The notes: generated by a model from the sequence alone, not told the origin. A DNA stretch of 20,552 nt from Shinella sp. (GCA_003248775.1 QFQX01000066.1:1-20552); one strand, 5' to 3'; positions 1-7,535 are shown, counted from the stretch's first letter. Made by a program: numbers and translations.

Positions 1-2
1 CT

Positions 3-821
3 CTTGAACAGAACCTCGGGCTTGAGGTCGGGCTTCAGACCGGGACAAACGCCATCATTTTCGAAGCAATGGACAAAGGCTCCATGCAAGTCCACCCCGA
101 ATTTTGGTTGCCTAACCAACAGAATCTTTACGACACCTACGTGACGGAGAAGGGCAGTGTCACCATGAATCCCAACGGTGTTGAAGGGTTCACCGCTACC
201 TGCATCCCCAAGGGCTTTGCCGAAGAAAACGGCATTTCGTCAATCGAAGATCTGACAAACCCGGATACGGCCGCATTGTTCGATTCTAACGGTGACGGTA
301 AAGGCGAATTCTGGATCGGTGCGACGGGATGGGGGTCGACCCCCATTACGCGCATTCGCGCCAAGAGCATCGGATTTGATCAGGTCTTTGAACTGGTCGA
401 AATGGACGAAACGCTCGCCTACGCCCAGTTGGACAATGCGATAAAGGCCGGCGAAGGCTGGGTAGGACATTGCTACGGACCGCACTATATCTTTGCTAAG
501 TACGACCTGATCAAGCTGGAAGAAACGCCGTACGATCCCGATCGCTGGAATATCATCCAACCGACGGACGACCCAAACTGGCTTGAAAACTCCTTTGCCG
601 ATGTAGGCTGGCCTTCTTCGAGCCTCCATGTGGCCTATGCTACGTCTCTTGGAGAAGACTATCCTGAGGCAGCCGCGATGTTGGGAAACATGTCGCTTGA
701 TTCAGAGACGCTTTCAGCGATGGCATTTGAAGTTGCCGTAAATGGAAAGGAAGCCGACGTTGTTGCCGCTGAATGGATTGCCGCGAACGAAGACAGGGTT
801 CTGGGCTGGTTCGACAACTGA
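3..821 (+). CDS. Glycine betaine/choline-type ABC transporter substrate-binding protein (5' end outside window)
   Basis: This is the C-terminal 272 residues of a periplasmic binding protein of the OpuAC/ProX type, which captures quaternary amines such as glycine betaine, choline or carnitine and delivers them to the ATPase/permease pair encoded just downstream. The reading frame is open from base 3, so the real start and signal peptide lie to the left; the first ATG inside the window (69) is internal. Family-like segments are the HPEFWLPNQ stretch near the start and the GEGWVGHCYGPHYIF stretch, whose aromatic residues resemble the ligand cage of this family. The protein ends with a WIAANEDRVLGWFDN helix. 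The following ATPase gene starts 71 bases downstream, after a stem-loop. The ligand cannot be told from sequence; betaine, choline, carnitine or DMSP are all possible. Confidence 0.88.
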   Translation, partial: LEQNLGLEVGLQTGTNAIIFEAMDKGSMQVHPEFWLPNQQNLYDTYVTEKGSVTMNPNGVEGFTATCIPKGFAEENGISSIEDLTNPDTAALFDSNGDGKGEFWIGATGWGSTPITRIRAKSIGFDQVFELVEMDETLAYAQLDNAIKAGEGWVGHCYGPHYIFAKYDLIKLEETPYDPDRWNIIQPTDDPNWLENSFADVGWPSSSLHVAYATSLGEDYPEAAAMLGNMSLDSETLSAMAFEVAVNGKEADVVAAEWIAANEDRVLGWFDN

Positions 822-838
822 TTGATGGGGTGACAACA

Positions 839-864
839 GCAGGACTGGCGTATGCTGGTCCTGC
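839..864 (+). promoter_or_regulatory. Stem-loop between binding-protein and ATPase genes
   Basis: GCAGGAC (839-845) is the exact inverse of GTCCTGC (858-864). A few inner pairs including G-T wobbles shorten the loop to about CGTATG. It sits in the 71-base gap after the binding-protein stop and has no T-run after it, so it looks like an mRNA-stabilising or processing hairpin rather than a terminator. Such hairpins are common after binding-protein genes, which need more protein than the membrane subunits. Confidence 0.5.
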
Positions 865-892
865 GTATTGTATCTACAACCAAGGGGCGTCT

Positions 893-1930
893 ATGAGCGA
901 CACAGTCGTCAAACTGACAGATGTCTGGAAGATTTTCGGAACCAACGCTGATAAAGCGATGGCAGCCGTCAAATCCGAAGGAATTGGAAAACCCGAAGTG
1001 CTCAAACGGTTTGGATGTGTCGTGGGCGTCCAGGGGGCCACCTTCGAAGTGGAACGGGGCGAAATCTTCTGCATCATGGGTCTGTCCGGTTCGGGTAAAT
1101 CCACGCTGGTTCGCCATATTAATCGCCTGATCGAACCCACCGCAGGACAGATTGAAATTCTTGGTCGGGACGTACAATCACTGAGCGAACGCGAGTTGCG
1201 CCGGGTTCGTGCCCAACAGATTGGCATGGTGTTTCAGCACATGGCGCTGATGCCTCATCGCTCCGTTCGTGATAACGTCGCCTATCCTCTGGAAATCCGC
1301 AAAATCTCAAAATCCAAACGCTGGGCGATTTCGGATCATGCGCTTGGTCTTGTGGATTTAACAGGGTATGAGGATCGCCTTCCCAAGGAATTGTCCGGCG
1401 GGATGCAGCAGCGCGTGGGTATTGCCCGCGCACTGGCATCAGACCCCGAGATATTGCTAATGGATGAGCCCTTTTCTGCGCTCGATCCACTCATCCGTTT
1501 ACAGCTGCAGGACCAGTTCAAGGCACTCGTTGCGCAGTTGAAGAAGACAACTCTCTTTATCACCCATGACCTTGATGAGGCGATCCGGATCGGACACCGC
1601 ATCGCCATAATGAAAGATGGCGTGATCGTTCAGATCGGCACGCCCGAAGACATCGTGATGAACCCAGTCGACGACTATGTGCGCGAATTCGTGCAGGGCA
1701 TTTCCAAACTGAAACTGGTCAAGGCGCATTCGATCATGGAGCCGATGGACAGCCATCCCAGCCCGCTCGACGGGGCACCGCGCGCCGACGAAAGCGCCGA
1801 CCTCGATCAGTTGATCGACCTGGCTGTCGGAACGGATCAGCCCGTTGTTATCACCAAAGGCGGCGTTGATGTTGGCGTCGTAACCAAGCCGCGCCTGCTG
1901 CGCGGTATACAGGGGGGCAAGAATGACTGA
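893..1930 (+). CDS. proV: Quaternary-amine (glycine betaine/proline-type) ABC transporter ATP-binding protein
   Basis: This 345-residue protein is the cytoplasmic ATPase that powers the betaine-type importer. Walker A is GLSGSGKST (residues 63-71), the ABC signature is LSGGMQQRVGIARAL, and Walker B is ILLMDEPFSALD, followed by the switch histidine in TLFITHDLDEA. The N-terminal 55 residues, with IFG and KPEVLKRFG, match the extended N-terminus of ProV/OpuAA rather than that of a generic ABC ATPase. The C-terminal 70 residues resemble one CBS-like regulatory module, which in this family senses ionic strength; a full tandem CBS pair is not obvious. The frame is open upstream to 773, but the ATG at 893 begins the conserved sequence and follows the purine-rich AAGGGG. 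The stop overlaps the next gene by 8 bases, which suggests translational coupling. Confidence 0.93.
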   Translation: MSDTVVKLTDVWKIFGTNADKAMAAVKSEGIGKPEVLKRFGCVVGVQGATFEVERGEIFCIMGLSGSGKSTLVRHINRLIEPTAGQIEILGRDVQSLSERELRRVRAQQIGMVFQHMALMPHRSVRDNVAYPLEIRKISKSKRWAISDHALGLVDLTGYEDRLPKELSGGMQQRVGIARALASDPEILLMDEPFSALDPLIRLQLQDQFKALVAQLKKTTLFITHDLDEAIRIGHRIAIMKDGVIVQIGTPEDIVMNPVDDYVREFVQGISKLKLVKAHSIMEPMDSHPSPLDGAPRADESADLDQLIDLAVGTDQPVVITKGGVDVGVVTKPRLLRGIQGGKND

Positions 1931-3509
1931 TACATCGACCGAAATGAAAGTCACCGCCGCCTCGAATATAGAGGTCGACACCGAGGCGCTGAACGCCTCG
2001 ATCAAAGAATTTGCGGGGCTGAACGGCGACTATTACTGCAAGGCGATTCACAAGATCCACGACAATACCAGCGTCCTGCCGGTCACCTTCAACCTGTGGG
2101 CGGCAGTGCTGGGGCCGCTTTGGTCGGCCTCGCGTGCGGTCTGGGGCATGTTCTGGACGTTCCTCATTCTCGAGGTGATTGCATGGGTCCAAATTGGCCG
2201 CGGATTGTGGGGAAATCCCGGAGCAGATATGGCTGAGCGTGCAGCCCGACAGCAAGACCGTGCTACAGAATTGTTGCAACGCGCCCAGGATGCCACCGAA
2301 CAGGCAGATATAGATCGTTTCACCACGCTTGCGGGCAATATTCAGTCCGCGGCAGATCGAAGCCTTGCCCAAGCCGACGCTGGCCAAGCCGAGGCTGTGA
2401 CTATCATGGTAACCGGTTTCGCCCTCTTGATAGTTTTCAAGCTGATCCAAGGATTTCTGGCGAACCAAATCTATGAGAAGCAATATTCCAAATGGCGGAT
2501 TAACCCTGAAGCGACTGAGAGCGGGCGTTCTTTGCGCAATACTATCTCCGGAGCTGTCCTGACCGGGGTGATCGGCCCGCTAGTTTTCTACAAGTTCACT
2601 GTGAATTCTTCGCTAGCCCTGCTCGACAGCTTCCCTGAACAGCGTGTTTCAGAGCTCATTCTGGGGGAAGGCAATGGCACCTTGTTTTCGCGTGTTGCAA
2701 GCTGGATGGAAGATCGCATTGATGGGGCTGCGGATGCGGGCGGTGATTTCTTCGATGGAATCGTGGCGGGCGTGCGGGCCGTGCTTGATGCTTTGACCCT
2801 CGCTCTGGACGGTTCTCCCTGGCCTGTCGTGATGTTGGTGATCTGCGTCACCGCCTGGCGCGCAGCAGGTCCCCGTGTGGCGATCTTTACGGCAGCGGCT
2901 TTGGCATACATAGCGCTTCTTGGATATTGGGAAGTTACGATGGAGACGGTTGCACTTGTCGGCGCATCCGTAACCCTGTGCGTCGCGATGGGCATCCCGC
3001 TTGGGATATGGTTCGGCAAATCACACCGCGCTTACAGGATCGCCGAGCCGGTTCTGGACCTGATGCAAACGCTACCTGCCTTTGTCTACCTGATCCCGAT
3101 CATCGCATTTTTCGGCACAGGAAATCCGCCGGGCATATTGGCCACAATCATCTTTGGAATGCCGCCCGTGATCCGTCTAACTGCGCTTGGCATGCGCGGT
3201 GTACCGGAAAGCATAAAGGAAGCGGCTGTGGCCTTCGGCGCGTCGAGGGCGCAGCTACTCAAAGATGTTGAAATCCCCCTTGCCTTACCGTCGATCATGG
3301 CCGGAGTGAACCAGACCATCCTGATGTGTCTATCCATGGTGGTGATCATCTCACTGATTGGTGGTGGCGGACTGGGCAAGGAAATACTGGAGGCGCTGCA
3401 ATACGCTGCCAAAGGGCCGGGACTTTTGGGCGGCTTCGCCATTCTATTCGTCGCAATGGTGATCGACCGTATCGTGCAAGGCGCGTTCCGACAGGATGAA
3501 AAACGATAA
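1923..3509 (+). CDS. proW: Quaternary-amine ABC transporter permease with long N-terminal extension
   Basis: This 528-residue inner-membrane permease is the ProW/OpuAB partner of the preceding ATPase. The transport core lies in the last 230 or so residues. It shows a TLPAFVYLIPIIAFFG stretch and the EAA loop EAAVAFGASRAQLL...IPLALPSIMAG, which contacts the ATPase. The first half is extra relative to a typical ProW of about 280-350 residues. It has a hydrophobic block around 55-97 containing FNLWAAVLGPLW, which resembles DUF2628-type membrane segments, then an Ala/Gln/Asp-rich helical stretch at about 101-158 likely to be a coiled coil, then a transmembrane segment at about 159-180. The ATG lies inside the end of proV. 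The function of the extension is unknown. Confidence 0.92.
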   Translation: MTDTSTEMKVTAASNIEVDTEALNASIKEFAGLNGDYYCKAIHKIHDNTSVLPVTFNLWAAVLGPLWSASRAVWGMFWTFLILEVIAWVQIGRGLWGNPGADMAERAARQQDRATELLQRAQDATEQADIDRFTTLAGNIQSAADRSLAQADAGQAEAVTIMVTGFALLIVFKLIQGFLANQIYEKQYSKWRINPEATESGRSLRNTISGAVLTGVIGPLVFYKFTVNSSLALLDSFPEQRVSELILGEGNGTLFSRVASWMEDRIDGAADAGGDFFDGIVAGVRAVLDALTLALDGSPWPVVMLVICVTAWRAAGPRVAIFTAAALAYIALLGYWEVTMETVALVGASVTLCVAMGIPLGIWFGKSHRAYRIAEPVLDLMQTLPAFVYLIPIIAFFGTGNPPGILATIIFGMPPVIRLTALGMRGVPESIKEAAVAFGASRAQLLKDVEIPLALPSIMAGVNQTILMCLSMVVIISLIGGGGLGKEILEALQYAAKGPGLLGGFAILFVAMVIDRIVQGAFRQDEKR

Positions 3510-3518
3510 GGGTTGCTA

Positions 3519-3647
3519 ATGCCCAACAACTGGTATTTGAAGTGGAACCGGATCGCACATGAAGCAGCGCTGAACGGCATCGATGCCTTCGATTTTCAAC
3601 CAGTGTCCGATGAAGTTCAAACCTACCGAAGTCCGGTCGCTGAATAA
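3519..3647 (+). CDS. Small protein (42 aa) at the end of the betaine operon
   Basis: The short ORF begins MPNNWYLKWNRIAHEA and ends with YRSPVAE. The ATG is nine bases after the proW stop codon and is preceded by AAGGG at about six bases, so it has a believable ribosome-binding site. It ends 13 bases before a strong intrinsic terminator, so the operon transcript includes it. The sequence is tryptophan- and aromatic-rich at the N-terminus, acidic in the middle, has no membrane segment, and is likely cytoplasmic. I do not recognise the family. It could be a transporter-associated microprotein, or the surviving start of a longer lost gene. The close spacing of start, stop and terminator favours the first. 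Confidence 0.55.
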   Translation: MPNNWYLKWNRIAHEAALNGIDAFDFQPVSDEVQTYRSPVAE

Positions 3648-3660
3648 TCTCCCTGAACTG

Positions 3661-3692
3661 GGGCCGCGTCACACCTGATGCGGCCCTATTTT
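3661..3692 (+). terminator. Intrinsic terminator of the betaine-type operon
   Basis: GGGCCGCGTC (3661-3670) pairs with GATGCGGCCC (3677-3686) around the six-base loop ACACCT, giving a ten-pair GC-rich stem (one G-T). It is followed directly by TATTTTT. This is a classic Rho-independent terminator placed just after the small ORF. Confidence 0.9.
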
Positions 3693-3865
3693 TACAATAG
3701 AGCCTTGGGCATGCCGCGATGAGCGAGGCACTAAATCATGCATGTGGTTGCCAGCTCTATGGATTTCAATGCTTTGATCGCGACCCGGGCGTTGAGGTTC
3801 TCATGTACGCTGCGACTTGCATGAATGACCGGTTTTTTCATACGACGCGGCACCGGCCTCAATCC
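3693..3865. other. Spacer between betaine operon terminator and the insertion sequence
   Basis: No confident gene. The longest item is a 36-codon minus-strand ORF (3731-3841) beginning MKKPVIHASRS and containing NARVAIKALKS, which faintly recalls the ARVALEALKG region of IS3-family OrfA helix-turn-helix proteins. It may be a decayed transposase remnant, but the match is short. No sequence resembling the missing C-terminal half of the Fic gene from the other side of the insertion sequence is visible here. Confidence 0.3.
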
Positions 3866-3914
3866 GCTGGTGTCGCGTAGCACTTAAATGGGCTCTGCCT
3901 CACTTTGTGTGGCG
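3866..3914 (+). repeat. Left terminal inverted repeat of the ISL3 element
   Basis: These 49 bases match the reverse complement of 5555-5603 at 44 positions. The sequence starts GCTGGTGTCGCG and contains the core GGCTCTGCCTCA. The transposase reading frame (without a good start) already begins inside it. Confidence 0.85.
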
Positions 3915-3952
3915 CAACTATCCTGAAACTGGAAAATTCAGGAGGGATAGTT

Positions 3953-5569
3953 GTGAGTTCGAAGAAGCACTGGTCGCCCGGGAGCGATGTTGCCGTTCAA
4001 AGCATTGAGCGAAGTGAATCCGGCGGGTGGATTGTATCTGGCGTCTTGGCACCCAACGGCACTTGCCCAGACTGTGGATTGCATTCACGCCGACGTCACG
4101 GCTGGCGGCGTCGGCGGCTGCAGGATTATCCCGCGTATGGAGACGAGGTAACGGTTGATCTCGCAATTTGCCGTTGGCGATGTCAGGCGCCCGCTTGCCC
4201 ACGCCGGACTTTCTCAGACCAAATCGCCTCGATTGCGCGTCCATTTGCACGTCGTACTTCGCATGTCGGGGAGATTGTCAGCCATCTTGGACATGCGACC
4301 GGCGGACGGCCTGCCGAGCGGTTGTTGCATCGTTTGGGCCTTGGGGTCAGCGATGACACGGTGCTTAGGCAGCTGAAGAACCGTGCTCAAGACAATGCCG
4401 AGTCGCCGAAGGTCCTCGGGATCGACGACTGGAGCTGGCGGAAATCGCAAACTTACGGCACGATCATTGTGGATCTGGAGCGTCGCGTGGTGATCGACAT
4501 TCTTGAGGATCGAGATGTCGTCAGCTGCACCAACTGGCTGAAGCGACACCCCGAGGTGGAAGTGATCAGCAGAGATCGGTGCGGTCTCTACGCCCAGGCT
4601 GCACGGCAAGGGGCACCGCAGGCGAAGCAGGTCGCTGACCGGTTCCATATCGTGCAAAACCTGCGGCAGGCCATCGAGGAGCAAATGAACTTTCACGGCC
4701 GTGCGACCGGCAGGGCGCTGCTGTCCGACGCCGATAACATCACCGCAGCCGGCAGCCTTCTGAAGTCACGCCTTGCGCACAGGACGTCTCGGGAAGTGAT
4801 TTTCAACACCATCCATGCGCTCCGAAATCAGGGGCTTTCCTGCAGCGAGATCGGGCGGCGAACAGGTTTCCCGCGTCGCAGCATCGCGAAATGGCTGCAG
4901 CTCGAGACACCACCGGACCGCAGGCGGGCAGCTTTGAAGCGGACTTCGCCGTGGTACTTTGAAGAGTTCCTTCGCCAAAGCTGGAAGGGCGGCATTCGAA
5001 CTGGAAGCGCCCTGTTCCGTCTGATCCGAGAGCGTGGTTACGAGGGGAGTCAAACGCATCTGCAGCGGTTGCTGGCGGGTTGGCGCAGAGCGGAACAGCA
5101 AGCGAGCGACCCCAAGGTAGAGCACGAAATCCTTAAGCCAGTCCGGGACCCGGAAACTGGGCACGCGATTTCCCCGGTCATCGCGGCCGCTCTGTGCATC
5201 AAACCCCGCGGAAAGCTCACCCCGGATCAGGCGCGGAAAGTTGACGCGCTCAAAGCCGGCTCTCCCGCCTTCGCAACGATGCGCTGTTTCGCCATGCGGT
5301 TCAACGGAATCCTGCGCGGCCGCGAAGCAGACCCACTCCCTGCATGGATCGACGACGCGATCGAAACCGACCTGGCGCCACTCGTGCGCTTTGCCCGCAC
5401 ATTGAACCGCGACTTCGATGCGGTCAAAAACGCCACCGAGATGCCATGGAGCAATGGCCAAGCAGAAGGTCAGATCAATCGCCTGAAGACCCTCAAACGC
5501 GCCATGTATGGCCGAGCCGGTCCAGAATTGTTGCGGGCGAGAATGCTACCGTTCCGCCACACAGATTGA
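3953..5569 (+). CDS. tnpA: ISL3-family transposase
   Basis: This 538-residue DDE transposase catalyses movement of the element. Near the N-terminus is a CPDCG...CRWRCQAPACPRRTF cysteine cluster, the zinc-ribbon DNA-binding module of ISL3 enzymes. The catalytic core includes LGIDDWSWRK (first Asp), VISRDRCGLYA plus VADRFHIVQNL (second Asp region), and NGQAEGQINRLKTLKR (the Glu). A helix-turn-helix-like stretch GLSCSEIGRRTGFPRRSIAKWL lies between the catalytic blocks. The GTG at 3953 is chosen because GGAGG lies about eight bases upstream; the frame is open back to a TTG at 3905 inside the inverted repeat. Translation stops inside the right inverted repeat. The gene looks intact and so could be active. 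Confidence 0.93.
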   Translation: MSSKKHWSPGSDVAVQSIERSESGGWIVSGVLAPNGTCPDCGLHSRRRHGWRRRRLQDYPAYGDEVTVDLAICRWRCQAPACPRRTFSDQIASIARPFARRTSHVGEIVSHLGHATGGRPAERLLHRLGLGVSDDTVLRQLKNRAQDNAESPKVLGIDDWSWRKSQTYGTIIVDLERRVVIDILEDRDVVSCTNWLKRHPEVEVISRDRCGLYAQAARQGAPQAKQVADRFHIVQNLRQAIEEQMNFHGRATGRALLSDADNITAAGSLLKSRLAHRTSREVIFNTIHALRNQGLSCSEIGRRTGFPRRSIAKWLQLETPPDRRRAALKRTSPWYFEEFLRQSWKGGIRTGSALFRLIRERGYEGSQTHLQRLLAGWRRAEQQASDPKVEHEILKPVRDPETGHAISPVIAAALCIKPRGKLTPDQARKVDALKAGSPAFATMRCFAMRFNGILRGREADPLPAWIDDAIETDLAPLVRFARTLNRDFDAVKNATEMPWSNGQAEGQINRLKTLKRAMYGRAGPELLRARMLPFRHTD

Positions 5570-5603
5570 GGCAGAGCCGATTTAAGGGCAACGCGACACC
5601 AGC
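5555..5603 (-). repeat. Right terminal inverted repeat of the ISL3 element
   Basis: This is the inverted partner of 3866-3914, with five mismatches in 49. It contains the transposase stop codon (5567-5569). On the minus strand it also continues the reading frame of the interrupted Fic gene, adding foreign residues after ALE. Confidence 0.85.
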
Positions 5604-6293
5604 CTCGAGCGCCATGGCATGTGACATCAGGCGGCTGACCCGCCCATTCCCGTCGGGAAACGGGTGGATGTAGTTGAGCCGGTGGTGCGCCGAGGCAATG
5701 GCGATGATCCGTCCGCTCGCCGAGCGCGCCGCGATCTGAAAACGCTTGTCAAAATGATCCATGAAGGCCGCGACCCGAGCCGAGGACGGGGGCATATGCC
5801 GCCCGACGGCGCCTTCGCTGTCACCCTCTTGCCGGATACGACCCGGAATGATGGGTTCTGTGCTTCCGTCCGGGTGTTCGACGCGGCGGAATTCATCGGG
5901 CATCTCGTCGTAGAACGCCTTGTGCACCCAGGTGAGGAACGCGACGGATGTGGGCCGGAGCAAGATGCCTTCCCGGTGCATCTTGTCGATCGAGCGCTGG
6001 ACGATGACATGTGCGCGGGCTTCCAGCGCAAGCGGACGCGTCTCGGCTTCGAGTTCCGCTCCGGCAAGGGCCCGTTCGATATCGCGCGGGCGAGTGTTGT
6101 GCCCCTCGATCAGGTTCGAGTAGTAGCAGTTCCTCACTCTGACCAAGTCCGCCAGCTCGGCCGCGCTGTCCGGATGCAGCCCCTGTCCAAGCCGGGCGGC
6201 CTCGCGCTGGATTTCGACCGACAGGTCCGCCAGACTGGCAGGTATCTGCTCCTCGAAGAAGCACGGTTCTATCCTGCCGGGTGTCTCAAGCAT
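5604..6293 (-). pseudogene. Fic-domain AMP-transferase, truncated by the ISL3 element
   Basis: The first 230 residues are a class II Fic protein, an enzyme that transfers AMP from ATP to target proteins. The auto-inhibitory helix motif S-x-x-x-E-G is present as SNLIEG (59-64), and the active-site motif is complete as HPFPDGNGRVSR (210-221). Family members are usually about 360-380 residues, with further helices and a winged-helix domain after the Fic core. Here the native sequence ends at residue 230, exactly where the IS inverted repeat begins, and the frame runs on into the IS to a stop at 5493 (266 residues, last 36 foreign). The ATG at 6291-6293 has no strong ribosome-binding site. The core may be made but is unlikely to fold or be regulated normally. 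Confidence 0.88.
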
Positions 6294-6428
6294 TTTTTGC
6301 CGATCTTGTAGGGGCGGAAATATTATCCTTTGTTACTTTTTTGGCCATGAAGTCCAAGAGTTTGCCGATATGTCTTGCCGATCATTGCTGCTGACGTCAG
6401 ACAGATGGCGGCACAATGAAGAACGCCT

Positions 6429-7208
6429 CTAGAATGGTAAGTTTTCTGTTGGTGCTTTCAAAAACTCTCTAACGGGAGGCTCAAGTCTCCGGCTATCGAT
6501 CTTGTAAACGCCACACGCTTGCAGGGCCTCGCGTGCTGAAACGCGTTCGCTAATTCGCTTCCAGATTGTTCTAGAAAAATAAGGGGCTAGGCTGGGCCGG
6601 GATGCGACACCGAGTGCGATCCCACGCAGGTAATGGACTTGCTGGCGATGTGCGGGGCACAAGATGGTTTGAGCGACGCTCCCGTCCTCTCCGGCCTCAC
6701 GTTCGATAACGTAAATTCGATCACCGTGAAACGAAGATAAACCCTCGAACCGGGCGCGTTGGCGTATACTCCCGTCCTTTGATCTGGCGCGCTCTGCAGT
6801 CCTTGAGACAACATAGCCATTTTGCTCAAATAGGCATGTCAGACTGCACATGATTTGGCCTCCCCAAGTAGGCGTCGAAACATAGACGTGGTAGTATCCG
6901 AGGTAGCGTCGCATACGCTTTGACTGATTGGCGAATGATGCCGAAAAAATATCTACGGGCGGCCTGGCCTCTGCCCTCGTATGCGTCTGATACTTTCGCT
7001 GAAATATGTCGGTCGGCTCAAAGAGGTCACCTTCAGAAATTTTGAAGTAGCTTGATATTTTGCGTAGGTTTTGAGCGGCAGGTAGACTCCCACCTTTGAC
7101 ATAACGATCGAATTGCTGGCGGTTGATGCCGATCTCGCGACAGACTTGCGAAATCGCACCTTGGTTTGCACACAGAAAGCGAAGATTTTGGGAAAAAATT
7201 TCCTTCAT
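6429..7208 (-). CDS. XRE-type helix-turn-helix transcriptional regulator
   Basis: This is a 259-residue DNA-binding protein. Residues 1-60 hold an XRE/Cro-like helix-turn-helix: ISQVCREIGINRQQFDRYV, then LRKISSYFKISEGDLFE. The remaining 190 or so residues form a domain I do not recognise, with WGGQIMCSLTCLF and a CPAHRQQVHYLRGIALG segment, possibly ligand-sensing. It is divergent from the peptide ABC operon starting at 7536, so it most likely controls that operon and itself. The ATG at 7208 follows GGATGATG by a suitable distance; a GTG two codons earlier (7214) is also possible but leaves too little room for a ribosome-binding site. A tandem repeat array lies just upstream (7231-7283). Confidence 0.85.
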   Translation of the reverse strand: MKEIFSQNLRFLCANQGAISQVCREIGINRQQFDRYVKGGSLPAAQNLRKISSYFKISEGDLFEPTDIFQRKYQTHTRAEARPPVDIFSASFANQSKRMRRYLGYYHVYVSTPTWGGQIMCSLTCLFEQNGYVVSRTAERARSKDGSIRQRARFEGLSSFHGDRIYVIEREAGEDGSVAQTILCPAHRQQVHYLRGIALGVASRPSLAPYFSRTIWKRISERVSAREALQACGVYKIDSRRLEPPVREFLKAPTENLPF

Positions 7209-7230
7209 TGCCACATCATCCAGTTATCTT

Positions 7231-7283
7231 GCGTCCATCAGCGTAAACTCGCGTAAATAGACACAAACTTGCGCAATTGCAAG
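7231..7283. promoter_or_regulatory. 10-bp-phased GCGTAAA-like repeat array, likely operator
   Basis: Five consecutive ten-base units read GCGTCCATCA, GCGTAAACTC, GCGTAAATAG, ACACAAACTT, GCGCAATTGC, so GCG recurs at 7231, 7241, 7251 and 7271. CTTGCGT, CTCGCGT and CTTGCGC recur at 7228, 7248 and 7268, exactly 20 apart. The array ends in a palindrome, CTTGC-GCAATT-GCAAG (7268-7283). It begins 23 bases upstream of the regulator start, on one face of the helix, which fits cooperative binding of the divergent XRE protein. Confidence 0.5.
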
Positions 7284-7535
7284 GTGCGACCGACGTACAC
7301 ATGATATGGTCCAAGCGCGGTCTCTTCATGCCAGTGTCAAAGAAAAAATGGGTTAGTCAGGACGATCAACGCGTCGGAGCGACAGTTCGTGCCGGATGGG
7401 ACGGTGAATTTCACCTCATCCGTTCATAACGGCAAGGGCAGAGATGCCTATTATCGGGTGAAAATTAGGCGCCACCAGTGAATAGCCGGAAGCTATCGTT
7501 CTGGATCGTCTTTCAACAATCTAAGGGAGGATAAT
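7284..7535. other. Leader region of the peptide ABC operon
   Basis: No confident gene. A 33-codon ORF (7328-7429, starting MPVSKKKWVSQ) is present but has no ribosome-binding site and no recognisable similarity. A strong Shine-Dalgarno, AAGGGAGG, sits just before the binding-protein ATG at 7536. I could not assign clear -35/-10 boxes. Confidence 0.4.

Larger units (their letters stand above)
3866..5603 (+). mobile_element. ISL3-family insertion sequence, 1738 bp
   Basis: The element carries one full-length ISL3-type transposase gene between long imperfect inverted repeats (3866-3914 and 5555-5603). Boundaries are drawn at the outer edge of similarity between the two ends. A shorter element starting at the GGCTCTGCCTCA motif (3891 to 5578) is possible if the outer 25 bases are not part of the IS proper. 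The eight bases outside the long ends, CTCAATCC on the left and CTCGAGCG on the right, match at only five positions, so there is no clean 8-bp target duplication of the kind usual for ISL3. The right end abuts a truncated Fic gene. Confidence 0.88.

Noticed and set aside
773..892. Upstream extension of the ATPase reading frame (40 extra codons)
   Set aside because: It overlaps the end of the binding-protein gene, has no ribosome-binding site, and the family sequence begins at the ATG at 893.
5664..6311. Long plus-strand ORF (215 codons) over the Fic gene
   Set aside because: It lies antisense to a gene with clear Fic motifs and shows no recognisable protein features.
7328..7429. 33-codon ORF in the leader of the peptide operon
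   Set aside because: No ribosome-binding site, no similarity and a long gap to the next gene; more likely chance.
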